DNA of 64,000 nt from JAJECS01 sp965198185 (GTDB lineage Bacteria > Chloroflexota > UBA11872). The position numbers and the translations under genes are program-made. The stretch is from assembly GCA_965198185.1 (NCBI GenBank), contig CBDAOU010000002.1:372001-436000 (forward strand), in the 5' to 3' direction. Under the pieces are notes generated by a model that was not told the origin of the DNA, did not search any database, and saw nothing but the letters and a program-made list of their open reading frames with translations. Shown here piece after piece: positions 8,298 to 17,254 of the stretch; within the stretch, counting starts at the first letter, position 1, and every line of letters starts with the position of its first letter.

Positions 8298-9416
8298 ATG
8301 CGGTTCCTGCGGGGATCGGCCGAATCAATCCGTGCCGTGCTCACCGCGGGCAACCTCATTGGGGCCGCGCCTCCATCACTCAGCCCCGAACAGCTCGCGC
8401 TTTTCCAGACGCACACGCGGCGCAGCTTCGCCGGCGTCGTCGACCGGGCCATCGCCGACGACGCTGATCTGATCCTGATCGCGGGCGGCCTTTTCGCCCG
8501 TGCGGAACCAGGGCTTGACGACGTTCGCTTTGCTTCCCAGTCCCTTGGCCGCGCGCGCGAAGCCGGAATCGTCGTGATCGCCCTGGACGAGGCCGACGAA
8601 CCCGCCACCGAGGGCACCGGCATTGCCTTTCTTGAAGAGCTCGGGTTGCTGGCCGGCGTGCGCCCGGATGGCGGCATCCGCAGCCGCACCGTCGCGGTCG
8701 GGGGGCTCACGCTCGAAGTTGGCGCCGACCCTGCGTTCAGTCAGGCGGATCCGGATTCCCCCCGCGGCCCTCTCCGCATTGCGCTCACGACCGAAAGCGA
8801 CGCGCTGCAGCGCCCGGAGGCGGCGGCGGCCGACGTGATTGTTCTCGGCAACCTGCCGGATCCCGGCCAACGCCAACTGGCGGACGCGTTGGTGATCTGC
8901 CCCGGATGGTCCGCGCCCTCGGTGACCGAGCGGCAATCCGAGGCGGGCTTCGCCGTCATTGATCTCGACCACGAGGGTGTGATCGGCGCCGAGTTTCGCG
9001 AGTTGGCGGGCGTCGCGCCGGTCGTCGTCACCGTCACCGCGGGGGATCTCGTCGACCGCGATCCTGCCGCCGCCATCCGCGAGCGCCTGGCGCCGCTGAT
9101 CGGGGACGCACCGCTGGTGACGCTTGAAATCGCCGGTGAGTTCTCGCGTGAGCTGTGGCACCGCTGTCGGATCGGCGATCTCAGCCGCCGCGCATCCGCG
9201 GCCGGCACGCTGGTGCACGTCGACCTGGAGCAACTCAACGTTTCCACCGGACCGTCGGACGCACAGCCGACGCGTTCGTTCGTGGTGGAGGTGCGGCGAG
9301 CAGTCGAGCAACTGAGCGCCGGGGCTGCGCCGGAGGGCGACGCCGAGACGCTGGCGCGCGCGCGCCGGTCGGTCGTCGATGGATTCCGGCGACGTGCGGA
9401 GAGTCGCGTCGCATGA
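8298..9416 (+). CDS. SbcD/Mre11/YhaO-like protein lacking metal ligands
   Basis: The 372-residue protein follows the layout of SbcD/YhaO metallophosphoesterases, but the metal-binding motifs are missing. TAGNLIG (residues 16-22) replaces the DxH motif, LIAGGLF (60-66) replaces LAGDLF, and ALDEADE (95-101) replaces GNHD. Later, VIVLGNLPDPGQ stands where GHxH is expected, and ICPGWSAPSV replaces YPGS. The strand pattern, the SFAGVVDRAIADDADLIL helix and the spacing are otherwise normal. It is therefore probably a pseudo-nuclease that serves as a partner of the SbcC-like protein, whose ATG overlaps this stop (ATGA). The reading frame is intact over its full length, which argues against simple decay. 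Confidence 0.65.
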   Translation: MRFLRGSAESIRAVLTAGNLIGAAPPSLSPEQLALFQTHTRRSFAGVVDRAIADDADLILIAGGLFARAEPGLDDVRFASQSLGRAREAGIVVIALDEADEPATEGTGIAFLEELGLLAGVRPDGGIRSRTVAVGGLTLEVGADPAFSQADPDSPRGPLRIALTTESDALQRPEAAAADVIVLGNLPDPGQRQLADALVICPGWSAPSVTERQSEAGFAVIDLDHEGVIGAEFRELAGVAPVVVTVTAGDLVDRDPAAAIRERLAPLIGDAPLVTLEIAGEFSRELWHRCRIGDLSRRASAAGTLVHVDLEQLNVSTGPSDAQPTRSFVVEVRRAVEQLSAGAAPEGDAETLARARRSVVDGFRRRAESRVA

Positions 9417-12400
9417 TCCTCCTGGAGCGGCTGACGATCCGTGAGCTTGGCGCCTTGCACCGCGTGGAATTGGCGTTTCAGCCGCAGGGTCGCCACCTGA
9501 TCGCCGTTCCGAGTGACCAAGCGCAAACCTTGCACGCCGCGCTGATGACCTGTCTCTTCGGTCCCAGCAACGGCCTGCGAGCCAAGTCCGACGGAGCGAC
9601 GGTGGAATGCATGCTCGCGGTCGGCGGGCGACCAATAACCGTCCGGCGCACGCTGCGGGCGACTGGCGGCGATGAGGCGGAAATGATCGTGAACCGCGGG
9701 CCGCGTTCGACCGCCATCCGCGGCGACGGGCAAGTGCGCACGGCTCTAGAGGCGATGCTGGGGCTCGATGAAGAGACGCTGCGGGTGCTGACGCAGCCGC
9801 AGTCGCGCTTCGAATTGCCCCCGGCCGCCGAGATCCGGACGCTGCTGCGCCGTCTGCTCGGCGAGCGGCGAATGCAGGAGTTGGAAGTCGAATTTGCCGA
9901 CAGTCCCGCGCACTCGGAAGAGGAAACGGTGGCGCGAGCGCGGGTTGAGTTGGCGGACGCGGTGATGCGGGCCGCCGCCAACGAGGCCGAGATCGACCGC
10001 CTGGATCGCGACCTGCGGCGCTGGCGGATCCGTCAGGCGCTTCAGACGCTGACGGAGGCCTCGGAGCGCGCGGCGGCGGCCGATGCCACGGAGCGCCGGT
10101 ACCGCGTGCTGCGCGGGAAATTTCTTGACGAACGCGAACGCCTGGTCGCCTACCGCGAGCTTGCCGGGCTTTGGGCGGATCACGCGCGGAGCGCCGCCCA
10201 AGCCAAGCATGCGCGGGAACACGTCGAGCGATTCGATGCGCGGCTGGCCGAGCTTGCGTCGCTGGCACAGCGTGCACAGGCGGCTGCCGAGCGTCTGGCA
10301 GCCCTCGATCGCGCCTGCGACGCCGCCAGATCGGTGGCCGAGACGTCGCAGGCGGCCGACCGCGCGCGTGCGCAGCGGGACGAGCACCAGCAAGCCGCGC
10401 ATGAACTCCGGCGGGCTCGCTCCGACTTGGTCGAGGCCGAGGTGGTGCACGCCAAGGCACGGGCCGCCGCCGAGCGCGCGCACACGCTGCGCAAGCGTGC
10501 CCACGAGGACGAGCATTTGCCCGCCGCGCACCAACGGTGGAGTCAGCTCAGCGACATCCTTCAGGCCGAGGTCGAACACTCGCACGACGAGGTCGATGCC
10601 TCGGCGCTCACGCTTGAAACCACTCGCCTCAAGCAGCGCTTGCGGTCGCTGGCCATCGAGGGACAGCGCCGGCGTAATCGGCTGATGGTGTCGGCCATCG
10701 GCGTCGCCCTTGGCATCGTCCTGGCCACAATCGGGTTCAGCGGCACTGGACCGCTGGCTGTGTTGGGGGTGGTGACAGCCCTCGCCGGCGCGGCGGCGGG
10801 CGCATGGTCGCTGTGGAGCCAGCGTGCCGATCGCGCCCACGAGGACGAGCTGCTGGACCGGCTGGCCGAGCTTGATCACGACCTCCGGGCCAGCGAGCAC
10901 CACGCCGCACGAGTGGCTGCCAATCGCCGTCGGCGGGCCAAGATCGAGCAGGAGCTCGAGCGGCTTGGCGTTGAGATTCCCACGTCGGCCGAGCGCGCGC
11001 GCATCATGCGTGACAGCGCCACCGCCAGATTGCGCCGGATGGCCGACGGCGACAGCGCCGCCTCGACCGGCGACCTCGAAGCCGAGTACACCCAGACGCA
11101 GCAGGAGTCGGCCCACGCCGAGCGCGAGGTGCAGCGTTTGCACGCGCGGATTCGCGCGCTGGAGGAATCGGGGGCGGAGGAGTTTGCGGCGGCTGCCGAA
11201 GCCGAGCTCCGCAGCCAGATCGCGGCGAGCGGACGCGCTCGCGGTCATGCGGCGGAACTGGCCCGATCTCTCGATCTGCCCGACGAGCGTCGGCGCTTGG
11301 CGGACGCCCGCGATGCCCAGCAGCGCGATCTGAACGCCATGCAAGAGCGTCTTGACCGGGGGGCCGACCTGGAGGCGGCGCGTCAGCGTGCGGTGTGGCA
11401 GCAACGCGCGGCCGAAGACGCGCTGCCGGGAATTGCCCAAGCCATTGACGCACTCGTGGCCACCGATTCCGCGTTGCCGCGGTTTGAACCGCGCGCCGAA
11501 GCCATAGGCCGCCTCGATGGATTGGCCGCCTTGGCCGATGTCGTCGCCGCGGTTGGCGAGGCCCGAGCGACGACGCAGGTGACTCAGGAGATGGAAACGG
11601 CGCGAGCCGCGCGCGACAGCGTCGCGCGCGCAACGACGGAGCTGGCCGGTGCCGTGCGCGCGGCTGGCGTCCACGTCGATGCCGCTCCGACCGCGTCGGA
11701 GGTTCGGGCCATCTTCCCCGGCTTGGACGAGGACCGCCTCGAAGACCCGAGTGGCGCCCGCCGCCGGATGCAGCGGGCGCGAGCGGAACGACGTGAGTTG
11801 GACGGCCAGATTCGGCAACTGGAGCTACGCACCGGCGCCGTGCGGCACGAAGTGGATCTCGAGGCGGCGCGTGCCTCGCTCGACGATCTTGTGGACCGGC
11901 GTCGCGTGCGCACCGCCGCATCGCGCTTGATGGCCCACGCGCTCGATTCGCTGGCAGGCGGTGTGCGGCCGGCAACCGAGGCCGCCCTGCGGCAGATCAT
12001 CGGACGCGTGACGGGCGGGTCGTACTGGGACCTGCGCATCGCTCAGGATCAGACCGTGCAACTGTGGGACGAAGAGCGCCAGGCCTGGACGCCCCTCCGG
12101 GACGTCGCCGACGAGCTACGGGCGCGGCTCGGGTTCGCGGTTGGGATGGCCTTCCTCAGCGCCGTCCGCCCCCACGACGCTCCCCATGCCCCGGCCTTCC
12201 TGTGGCTCGACGCCGGCAAGGATGACGCCAACGCCATTGAGCCCTTGCTCGACGCACCGACGCATGCCGACTTCCAGCGGCACTTTCCGCAGATCATCGC
12301 CACGGCTGCGCCGGGCGGCTTGACACACGCGGGATTCGATCGCGTCGCACACATCGTCGACGGCACGTCGGAACCATCCCCGGCCCAGGCGGCCACCGCC

Positions 12401-12424
12401 CACTGGCTCAAGGCCGTTGGCTGA
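9413..12424 (+). CDS. SbcC/Rad50/YhaN-like coiled-coil protein with degenerate ATPase motifs
   Basis: The 1003-residue protein has the SbcC/YhaN layout. A globular N-terminus (LLERLTIRELGALHRVELAF) leads into long Ala/Arg/Glu-rich coiled coils. Two membrane-type segments sit near residues 422-470 (LMVSAIGVALGIVLATIGF and LAVLGVVTALAGAAAGAW), and a C-terminal lobe closes the protein. AVPSDQAQT (31-39) stands where the Walker A loop GPNxxGK[ST] belongs. VADELRARLGFAVG replaces the LSxG signature, and FLWLDAGKDD near residue 930 replaces the Walker B LxxDEP. ATP hydrolysis is thus unlikely. YhaN of Bacillus also has a central hydrophobic pair. No CxxC zinc hook is seen. It is translationally coupled to both neighbours. 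Confidence 0.68.
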   Translation: MILLERLTIRELGALHRVELAFQPQGRHLIAVPSDQAQTLHAALMTCLFGPSNGLRAKSDGATVECMLAVGGRPITVRRTLRATGGDEAEMIVNRGPRSTAIRGDGQVRTALEAMLGLDEETLRVLTQPQSRFELPPAAEIRTLLRRLLGERRMQELEVEFADSPAHSEEETVARARVELADAVMRAAANEAEIDRLDRDLRRWRIRQALQTLTEASERAAAADATERRYRVLRGKFLDERERLVAYRELAGLWADHARSAAQAKHAREHVERFDARLAELASLAQRAQAAAERLAALDRACDAARSVAETSQAADRARAQRDEHQQAAHELRRARSDLVEAEVVHAKARAAAERAHTLRKRAHEDEHLPAAHQRWSQLSDILQAEVEHSHDEVDASALTLETTRLKQRLRSLAIEGQRRRNRLMVSAIGVALGIVLATIGFSGTGPLAVLGVVTALAGAAAGAWSLWSQRADRAHEDELLDRLAELDHDLRASEHHAARVAANRRRRAKIEQELERLGVEIPTSAERARIMRDSATARLRRMADGDSAASTGDLEAEYTQTQQESAHAEREVQRLHARIRALEESGAEEFAAAAEAELRSQIAASGRARGHAAELARSLDLPDERRRLADARDAQQRDLNAMQERLDRGADLEAARQRAVWQQRAAEDALPGIAQAIDALVATDSALPRFEPRAEAIGRLDGLAALADVVAAVGEARATTQVTQEMETARAARDSVARATTELAGAVRAAGVHVDAAPTASEVRAIFPGLDEDRLEDPSGARRRMQRARAERRELDGQIRQLELRTGAVRHEVDLEAARASLDDLVDRRRVRTAASRLMAHALDSLAGGVRPATEAALRQIIGRVTGGSYWDLRIAQDQTVQLWDEERQAWTPLRDVADELRARLGFAVGMAFLSAVRPHDAPHAPAFLWLDAGKDDANAIEPLLDAPTHADFQRHFPQIIATAAPGGLTHAGFDRVAHIVDGTSEPSPAQAATAHWLKAVG

Positions 12425-13010
12425 AGCCTCGCTCGTCATTAGGCGTGGGACCGCGCCGAACGCGACGGACGGCGCAACCCGGCCCGCGCCGAAGGCCGGG
12501 ACTCGTGGGCCGGCTGCCAAGGCCGGCGCCAAAGCGCCCGCGCCGAAGCAAGGCGACAAGTCGCCTCCGGCGCTCGATCTCGCAACTCCGAAACCGCGCG
12601 GCTACCGGCCGCGCAGCGCGCGCCCACGCCCCGCGCGGGACTTCACCCGCGTTACCAACAGCCTCATGTGGCTGGGAGGGCTGGTCACGTTGGCTTTGGT
12701 GGGATATGTGCTCGTCTTCACGTCGCCCGACCGGACGGAGAACGTCTTGGCCTTCGTGGGCTTGACTGGCTTTGGGGCATTTTTCTTCGCCTGGGCCACC
12801 GGCGTGTGGCTGCGAACCAGCGACGACGCCTCAGGGCCCAGACCGCCGGCATCAATCGTCACGCGGCAGGCCGTCCTCGTCGCCGTAGGAGCCGTGGCGG
12901 TGGCAACCGCGGCCGTCAATCAGGTCGCTACCCCCGCGGCAGTGATCTTGATCGTGCTGGTGATCATCAGCGCCGAGTTGCTCCTTCGGCGCATGCACCT
13001 GGGCCGGTGA
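12417..13010 (+). CDS. Small membrane protein, unknown function
   Basis: The 197-residue product is not recognised. About 85 N-terminal residues are rich in Ala, Pro, Lys and Arg and look disordered and basic. Four hydrophobic segments follow, starting MWLGGLVTLALVGYVLVFT, VLAFVGLTGFGAFFFAWAT, AVLVAVGAVAVATAAV and AAVILIVLVIISAELLL. The start is a TTG at 12417 that overlaps the SbcC-like stop by 8 bases, so translation is probably coupled. A membrane role next to a protein with its own central membrane segments suggests that the cluster's product assembles at the membrane; this is an inference. Confidence 0.7.
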   Translation: MAEASLVIRRGTAPNATDGATRPAPKAGTRGPAAKAGAKAPAPKQGDKSPPALDLATPKPRGYRPRSARPRPARDFTRVTNSLMWLGGLVTLALVGYVLVFTSPDRTENVLAFVGLTGFGAFFFAWATGVWLRTSDDASGPRPPASIVTRQAVLVAVGAVAVATAAVNQVATPAAVILIVLVIISAELLLRRMHLGR

Positions 13011-13780
13011 GCGCGCCCAATCCGCAAGCCGATCCCTACGCGGCCATTGCCGAGTTCTACGCGGCGGAGCATGAGGCTTGGGATGCCGATCTCCCGATGT
13101 ACGTTCACCTTTCCGAGCGTGCCGGCGGGCCTGTCTTGGACCTGGCGTGCGGCACCGCGCGCGTCGGCAGGGCCCTGGCCGCGGCGGGGTTTTCGGTGCG
13201 CGGCATCGACGCATCGGCGGCGCTGCTGGCCATCGCACACCGCCACGCTCGGGATCGCGGTATTGAGATTGATCTCGAGCACGGCGACATGCGGCGGTTG
13301 CCGCCGCGAGTCGAGTTCCACGCGGTGTTCTGCGCCCTGGACTCGTTTCTGCACCTGACCTCGACCCACGATCAGCTCGACACCCTCGAAGGTGTGATGG
13401 GCGTGCTCAAGCCGGGCGGAATCTTGGCCCTCGACGTCTTCAATCCCACGCTCGATCGACTGGCGGCGTCGGACGGGGTGCTCCGGACCCAGGGCAGCTT
13501 TCAGGACGCCGAAGGAACGGCGGTTACGCACTTCGTGTCGTGGGAGGTGGACCCCGGCGCGCAGTGCATCGACGCGCTGCATATCTATGACGCGCTCGGC
13601 GCCGACGGCCAGGTGACGCGCCGCGTCACGCGCATGCCGCTGCGCTACGTGCATCGGTTCGAGCTGGAGCTGGCGCTGCGCTGCGCCGGTTTCGCGCAGA
13701 TCGAGACCTACGGCAGTGAGGCCCTGGATCCCTACGACGGCGAGGGCGACCGCCTCATCGTCGTCGCAACCAAGCCGTAG
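13007..13780 (+). CDS. SAM-dependent methyltransferase (class I)
   Basis: The 257-residue protein has the class I Rossmann methyltransferase motifs: LDLACGTARVGRALA (motif I, SAM glycine loop), VRGIDASAALLAIA (the acidic residue binding the SAM ribose), DLEHGDMRRLP, and the motif IV region HAVFCALDSFLHL, followed by LKPGGILALDVFNP. The substrate is unknown; relatives act on small molecules. A GTG at 13007 overlaps the upstream stop (GTGA), which makes it the last gene of the dinB cluster. MITE copy 2 begins 12 bases after its stop. Confidence 0.85.
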   Translation: MSAPNPQADPYAAIAEFYAAEHEAWDADLPMYVHLSERAGGPVLDLACGTARVGRALAAAGFSVRGIDASAALLAIAHRHARDRGIEIDLEHGDMRRLPPRVEFHAVFCALDSFLHLTSTHDQLDTLEGVMGVLKPGGILALDVFNPTLDRLAASDGVLRTQGSFQDAEGTAVTHFVSWEVDPGAQCIDALHIYDALGADGQVTRRVTRMPLRYVHRFELELALRCAGFAQIETYGSEALDPYDGEGDRLIVVATKP

Positions 13781-13792
13781 AAGCCGGCGGCG

Positions 13793-13920
13793 CTAGGGAA
13801 CCTCTGAAGAAATAGCGCGTCACTGCGGGCATCGACCCCCCATCCGTTCGATTACCCCTTCGACAAGCTCAGGGCGAACGGATGGGGGTGAGTCCACGGC
13901 CTTTTTCAGACCTTTCCTAG
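13793..13920. mobile_element. MITE copy 2 (IS5-like ends, CTAG borders)
   Basis: This 128-base copy differs from copy 1 at only a few positions and keeps both CTAG ends, the TCTGAA terminal repeats and the CATCCGTTCG/CGAACGGATG interior hairpin. Its right CTAG (13917-13920) contains the TAG stop of the convergent GNAT gene. Its left end follows the methyltransferase stop by 12 bases. Confidence 0.87.
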
Positions 13921-14906
13921 AGCGACCAGCGCCCGAGCACCACACCGTCGTCCGACGCACGGCGGTAGGCGTCCACTGGCCGCGCCAGGCGAACCGTGCT
14001 GGCCACGGTTTGGAACCCGAGGCGAGACATCGTGGGCAGCGCCGCGCCCGATCCCAGCGGCAGGTCGAGCTCGACATAACGCAACCGCCGGGCAGCGGCC
14101 AGCCGGCCCAGCGCGCGGCAAGCGGCCGCAGCCGAGTGGCCGTCGCGGCCCATGAATCCAACTCGCACCTCAAGAATCTCTCCCACGGGGATCGCTTCCG
14201 GGTCGCAGACCAGGCATGCGCCTGGACCGACGGCCATGAAGGCGGCATCCGAAAGCGGCACCGCCGCCGCCTGCCGTGCCACACGGTCGTCGGCGGCCCC
14301 CGAGCTATCCGATCTCAACACCTCGTCCCGAAACGTAGAGGCGGTTCGCGAACTCCCCGATCCGCTCAAGGGCCGCGGTTGAAGCTCGGCGGCGACGCCG
14401 GAGGCCGCCAGCGCGGCGGCGTCCGCGCGCAGTCGCAAGGTCACGTCCACCGGTCGCAGCCCGCGCCGGGCATAGGCGCCGAGCACCGCGCCGTCGCTCG
14501 GTGAGGCTTCGAGACCCACCAGCGCGCCCCCAGAATCTTCCAGGAATTCAAGCGCCGCCGTCGTCAGGGCGCGTCCAACTCCAAGGCCGCGGTATGCGGG
14601 GTGAACGCCCAGACCGCCGATCCAACCGACCTCCGGCTCGACGACGGCGAAGGCCGCGCCCACGGGGCCGAATCCGGGTGCGTCGACCACCCAGGCGCCG
14701 GCGCACTGGGCCTGCCAGCGGGCGGCCAGGTGGTTCGAGATAAGGACCCGTAGGCCCGATGGATTCGCGCCGGGCGGCGGCGCGAACGCCTGCGTGAGCA
14801 TGTGCGCCACCGCATCGGCGTCCTCCCGCCGCATGCGCCGCACCGTTGGCGCTGGACGGCCCGCACCGGCGCCTGTCTCGGAGCCCTTGGCCGCGGAGTT
14901 CGGCAC
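13917..14906 (-). CDS. Tandem-domain GNAT acetyltransferase
   Basis: The 329-residue protein appears to contain two GNAT folds, as in mycothiol-synthase-like and Eis-like enzymes. The first has VRRMRREDADAVAHML and the acetyl-CoA loop VHPAYRGLGVGRALTTAALEF. The second is weaker, with EILEVRVGFMGRDGHSAAAACRALGRLAAA and a closing MSRLGFQTVASTVRLARP. I chose the GTG at 14906 because a GGAGG lies about 10 bases upstream; the domain itself starts about 20 codons later. The stop codon is inside MITE copy 2. It is divergent from the aminotransferase gene. The substrate is unknown. Confidence 0.75.
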   Translation of the reverse strand: MPNSAAKGSETGAGAGRPAPTVRRMRREDADAVAHMLTQAFAPPPGANPSGLRVLISNHLAARWQAQCAGAWVVDAPGFGPVGAAFAVVEPEVGWIGGLGVHPAYRGLGVGRALTTAALEFLEDSGGALVGLEASPSDGAVLGAYARRGLRPVDVTLRLRADAAALAASGVAAELQPRPLSGSGSSRTASTFRDEVLRSDSSGAADDRVARQAAAVPLSDAAFMAVGPGACLVCDPEAIPVGEILEVRVGFMGRDGHSAAAACRALGRLAAARRLRYVELDLPLGSGAALPTMSRLGFQTVASTVRLARPVDAYRRASDDGVVLGRWSL

Positions 14907-14974
14907 GCTAGAATCGCCTCCGTTGTCGCGGCCCGGTCGGCCGCCCGCGTCGTTCACCCGTGCAGGAGGCAAGT

Positions 14975-16165
14975 GTGGCGCTGCTCACGCATCCCGGCCT
15001 GGCGCCCGCCATGGGGCGGCTGGGCACCGAGACGGCGTTCGCCGTGCTCGCCCGCGCCCGGCAACTTGAAGCGCAAGGCCGCGACGTCATTCACCTCGAA
15101 ATCGGTGAGCCGGACTTCGACACCCCCGCCAACATTATCGAAGCGGCCAAGCGCGCGCTGGATGACGGCTTCACGCACTATGGCCCGTCGGCCGGGCTGC
15201 CAGAGGTTCGCGCCGCCATTGCGTCGAACGTCGGTGAGAGCCGGGGAATCGTCATCGACCCCGATGAGATCGTCGTCACCCCCGGCGCCAAACCGATCAT
15301 GTATTTCGCCATCACGGCGCTGTGCGGTCCCGGCGACGAGGTGCTGTATCCCGACCCTGGATTTCCGATCTACCAGTCGGTGGTCGATTTCGTCGGCGCG
15401 ACCCCGGTGCCGCTGGCGCTGCGGCCGGAGCGCGAATTCCGCCTTGATCTTGACGAGCTGCGCGACAAGCTGTCGCCGCGCACCAAGCTGCTGATTCTCA
15501 ACTCGCCGCAGAATCCAACGGGCGGTGTGCTCGAGCCCGCCGACATTCGAGCGATCGCGGAGCTGCTCGCCGACCACGACGCCTACGTGCTGTCCGACGA
15601 GATCTACTGCCGCATCATGTACGGCGAGATCGAGCACGCGTCGATCGCCGCCGAGCCGGGCATGCGCGATCGCACCATCATCCTCGACGGCTTCTCCAAG
15701 ACCTACGCCATGACCGGCTGGCGGATGGGGTATGGCGTCATGCCGGCCGAGCTCGCGTCGGCGTTCGCCCAACTGCAGACGAACGTCACCAGCTGCACGG
15801 CCAGCTTCATTCAGATGGCGGGCATCGAAGCCTTGCAGGGACCGCAGGACGCCGCCGCCGAAATGGTTGCCGAGTTCAAGGCTCGACGAGACCAGGTCGT
15901 GGACGGTCTGAACGAGATACCGGGGGTGTCGTGCCAGCGGCCGGCGGGAGCGTTTTACGTGTTTCCTCAACTCGCGGGTTTTGATCGGGACGCGGACGAG
16001 ATCGCCGCACGGCTGCTGGACGAGGCGGGAGTGGCGGTGCTGGCCGGCAGCGCCTTCGGCGACGTGGGACGCGATTCGCTGCGGCTGTCGTATGCCAACT
16101 CGCGCCAGAACTTGCGGGAAGGCGTCAAGCGCATGGCCGACTGGCTGGCCACCGCGCGAACCTGA
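14975..16165 (+). CDS. Class I pyridoxal-phosphate aminotransferase (AspC-like)
   Basis: The 396-residue enzyme is a fold-type I aminotransferase that moves amino groups between an amino acid and a 2-oxo acid. FAVLARARQLEAQG and DVIHLEIGEPDFDTP open the protein, and YGPSAGLPEVRAAI follows. NSPQNPTGGVLE and LSDEIYCRIMY form the cofactor site, and the Schiff-base lysine is Lys242 in GFSKTYAMTGWRMGY. The start is the GTG at 14975, preceded by AGGAGG at 14964-14969. An aspartate or broad-range 2-oxoglutarate donor is likely, but the subgroup cannot be fixed. Nearby pdxST makes its cofactor, although the genes are not in one operon. Confidence 0.9.
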   Translation: MALLTHPGLAPAMGRLGTETAFAVLARARQLEAQGRDVIHLEIGEPDFDTPANIIEAAKRALDDGFTHYGPSAGLPEVRAAIASNVGESRGIVIDPDEIVVTPGAKPIMYFAITALCGPGDEVLYPDPGFPIYQSVVDFVGATPVPLALRPEREFRLDLDELRDKLSPRTKLLILNSPQNPTGGVLEPADIRAIAELLADHDAYVLSDEIYCRIMYGEIEHASIAAEPGMRDRTIILDGFSKTYAMTGWRMGYGVMPAELASAFAQLQTNVTSCTASFIQMAGIEALQGPQDAAAEMVAEFKARRDQVVDGLNEIPGVSCQRPAGAFYVFPQLAGFDRDADEIAARLLDEAGVAVLAGSAFGDVGRDSLRLSYANSRQNLREGVKRMADWLATART

Positions 16166-16172
16166 TCCGCGG

Positions 16173-16502
16173 CTACAGCCGCTCGAACCGTTCGACGTCG
16201 AAGCCGAAGATCGTCGCGCCGCCCACCTGGACCTCAGCCGGGTAGGGCACTGCCAACTCGCCCGGTTCCAGCATGGCGGGAATGGGACTCACCATCTGAA
16301 CGCGGGTGGTGGCTCCGCGCTTGATGACCGCCAACAGCTCACCGATGCGCTCGTCGTCGACGCCGGTCAGGAATGTCACGTTGCCTTGCTGCAGGAAGCC
16401 ACCCGCGGAGTCGATGCGGGTGAAGCGCACGTCGGCCTCCCGCATCAGCTCCGCCAGCCCGTCGGCGTCCTGCTGTTGGACAATGACGACGAAAAGCTTC
16501 AC
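16173..16502 (-). CDS. darA: c-di-AMP-binding receptor DarA/PstA family (PF06153)
   Basis: The 109-residue protein matches the P-II-like c-di-AMP receptor family: VKLFVVIVQQQDADGLAELM, then the loop STGGFLxxGN seen here as SAGGFLQQGNVTFLTGVDD, and a closing VGGATIFGFDVERFERL. Family members bind c-di-AMP as trimers and have no enzymatic activity. The GTG start overlaps the tmk stop (GTGA). The same tmk then yaaQ order is known from Bacillus and supports the identity. The presence of c-di-AMP signalling implies a diadenylate cyclase elsewhere in the genome; none is in this window. Confidence 0.85.
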   Translation of the reverse strand: MKLFVVIVQQQDADGLAELMREADVRFTRIDSAGGFLQQGNVTFLTGVDDERIGELLAVIKRGATTRVQMVSPIPAMLEPGELAVPYPAEVQVGGATIFGFDVERFERL

Positions 16503-17254
16503 GAGCGGCCGGCTTGATCGGTGGGCGGCTCCGTGGCGCTCGCCGCTCCTACCGCCAACGGCAGCGGCGGCTGGACCGCCTGTGCCGCCTGGCGCAGCTT
16601 GCGTGCGTTGATTTCGGGCTCCATGCGCTGCCAGACCATCGTGCTCAGCTCGTCCGGCGGCAGCGTCGCGTCGAGCACCGCCCAACCGGGGGCGTCGGCC
16701 TGTTCCAGGTAGCCGCGACGCACGCGGGCGTGAAACTCCAGTTGCTGCGCGTTCATCCCGCCGGCTTTCTCCCAATCGCTGCCGCGTTGGCTGAGGCTGC
16801 GCAACAAGCCGATCTGAACGTCCAGGTCGAGCAACACCGTCACATCCGGCAGGACGCCGGCGGTGGCGAACGAGTTCATCTGCTCCAGCTCCGAGACGTC
16901 CAGGCCGAATCCGGCGCCCTGATATGCGAGCGTCGACGCGGCGAACCGGTCGCAGACGACGACGCCACCGCCGCTCAGCCAGGGGCGGAGGCGCTCGGTG
17001 ACGTGCTCAGCGCGGGCGGCGAGCATGAGCAGGGCCTGCACCCGAGGCTCCAACTCAGGCAGGGAGCGCTCGCGGAACATCAGGGCCCGCAGCCGTTCGC
17101 CAAGCTCGGTGCCGCCGGGCTCGCGGGTCTGCAGCACGTCGAGGCCGGCCTGCTGCAACCGATCGGCCAGCAGCTGTGCCTGGGTAGATTTGCCGCTGCC
17201 CTCGGGCCCTTCGAAGGCGATGAACAGTCCGCGCCGCTTGCCGTCGACGCTCAC
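16499..17254 (-). CDS. tmk: Thymidylate kinase
   Basis: dTMP kinase makes dTDP for DNA synthesis. The P-loop FEGPEGSGKST is at residues 14-24, followed by REPGGTELGERLR, the DR motif VVCDRFAASTLAYQG, and LLDLDVQIGL. The LID region is SQRGSDWEKAG. The 251-residue length includes an extra C-terminal tail of about 40 residues rich in Ala and Pro. The GTG at 17254 overlaps the stop of the upstream ATPase gene (GTGA), and its own stop overlaps darA, so the three genes form one operon. Confidence 0.93.
   Translation of the reverse strand: MSVDGKRRGLFIAFEGPEGSGKSTQAQLLADRLQQAGLDVLQTREPGGTELGERLRALMFRERSLPELEPRVQALLMLAARAEHVTERLRPWLSGGGVVVCDRFAASTLAYQGAGFGLDVSELEQMNSFATAGVLPDVTVLLDLDVQIGLLRSLSQRGSDWEKAGGMNAQQLEFHARVRRGYLEQADAPGWAVLDATLPPDELSTMVWQRMEPEINARKLRQAAQAVQPPLPLAVGAASATEPPTDQAGRS

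Noticed and set aside
8376..11818. Very long open frames antisense to the SbcD/SbcC-like genes
   Set aside because: They are shadows caused by high GC; they show no domain, are rich in Arg/Ala/Pro low-complexity stretches, and the plus-strand frames have clear family patterns.
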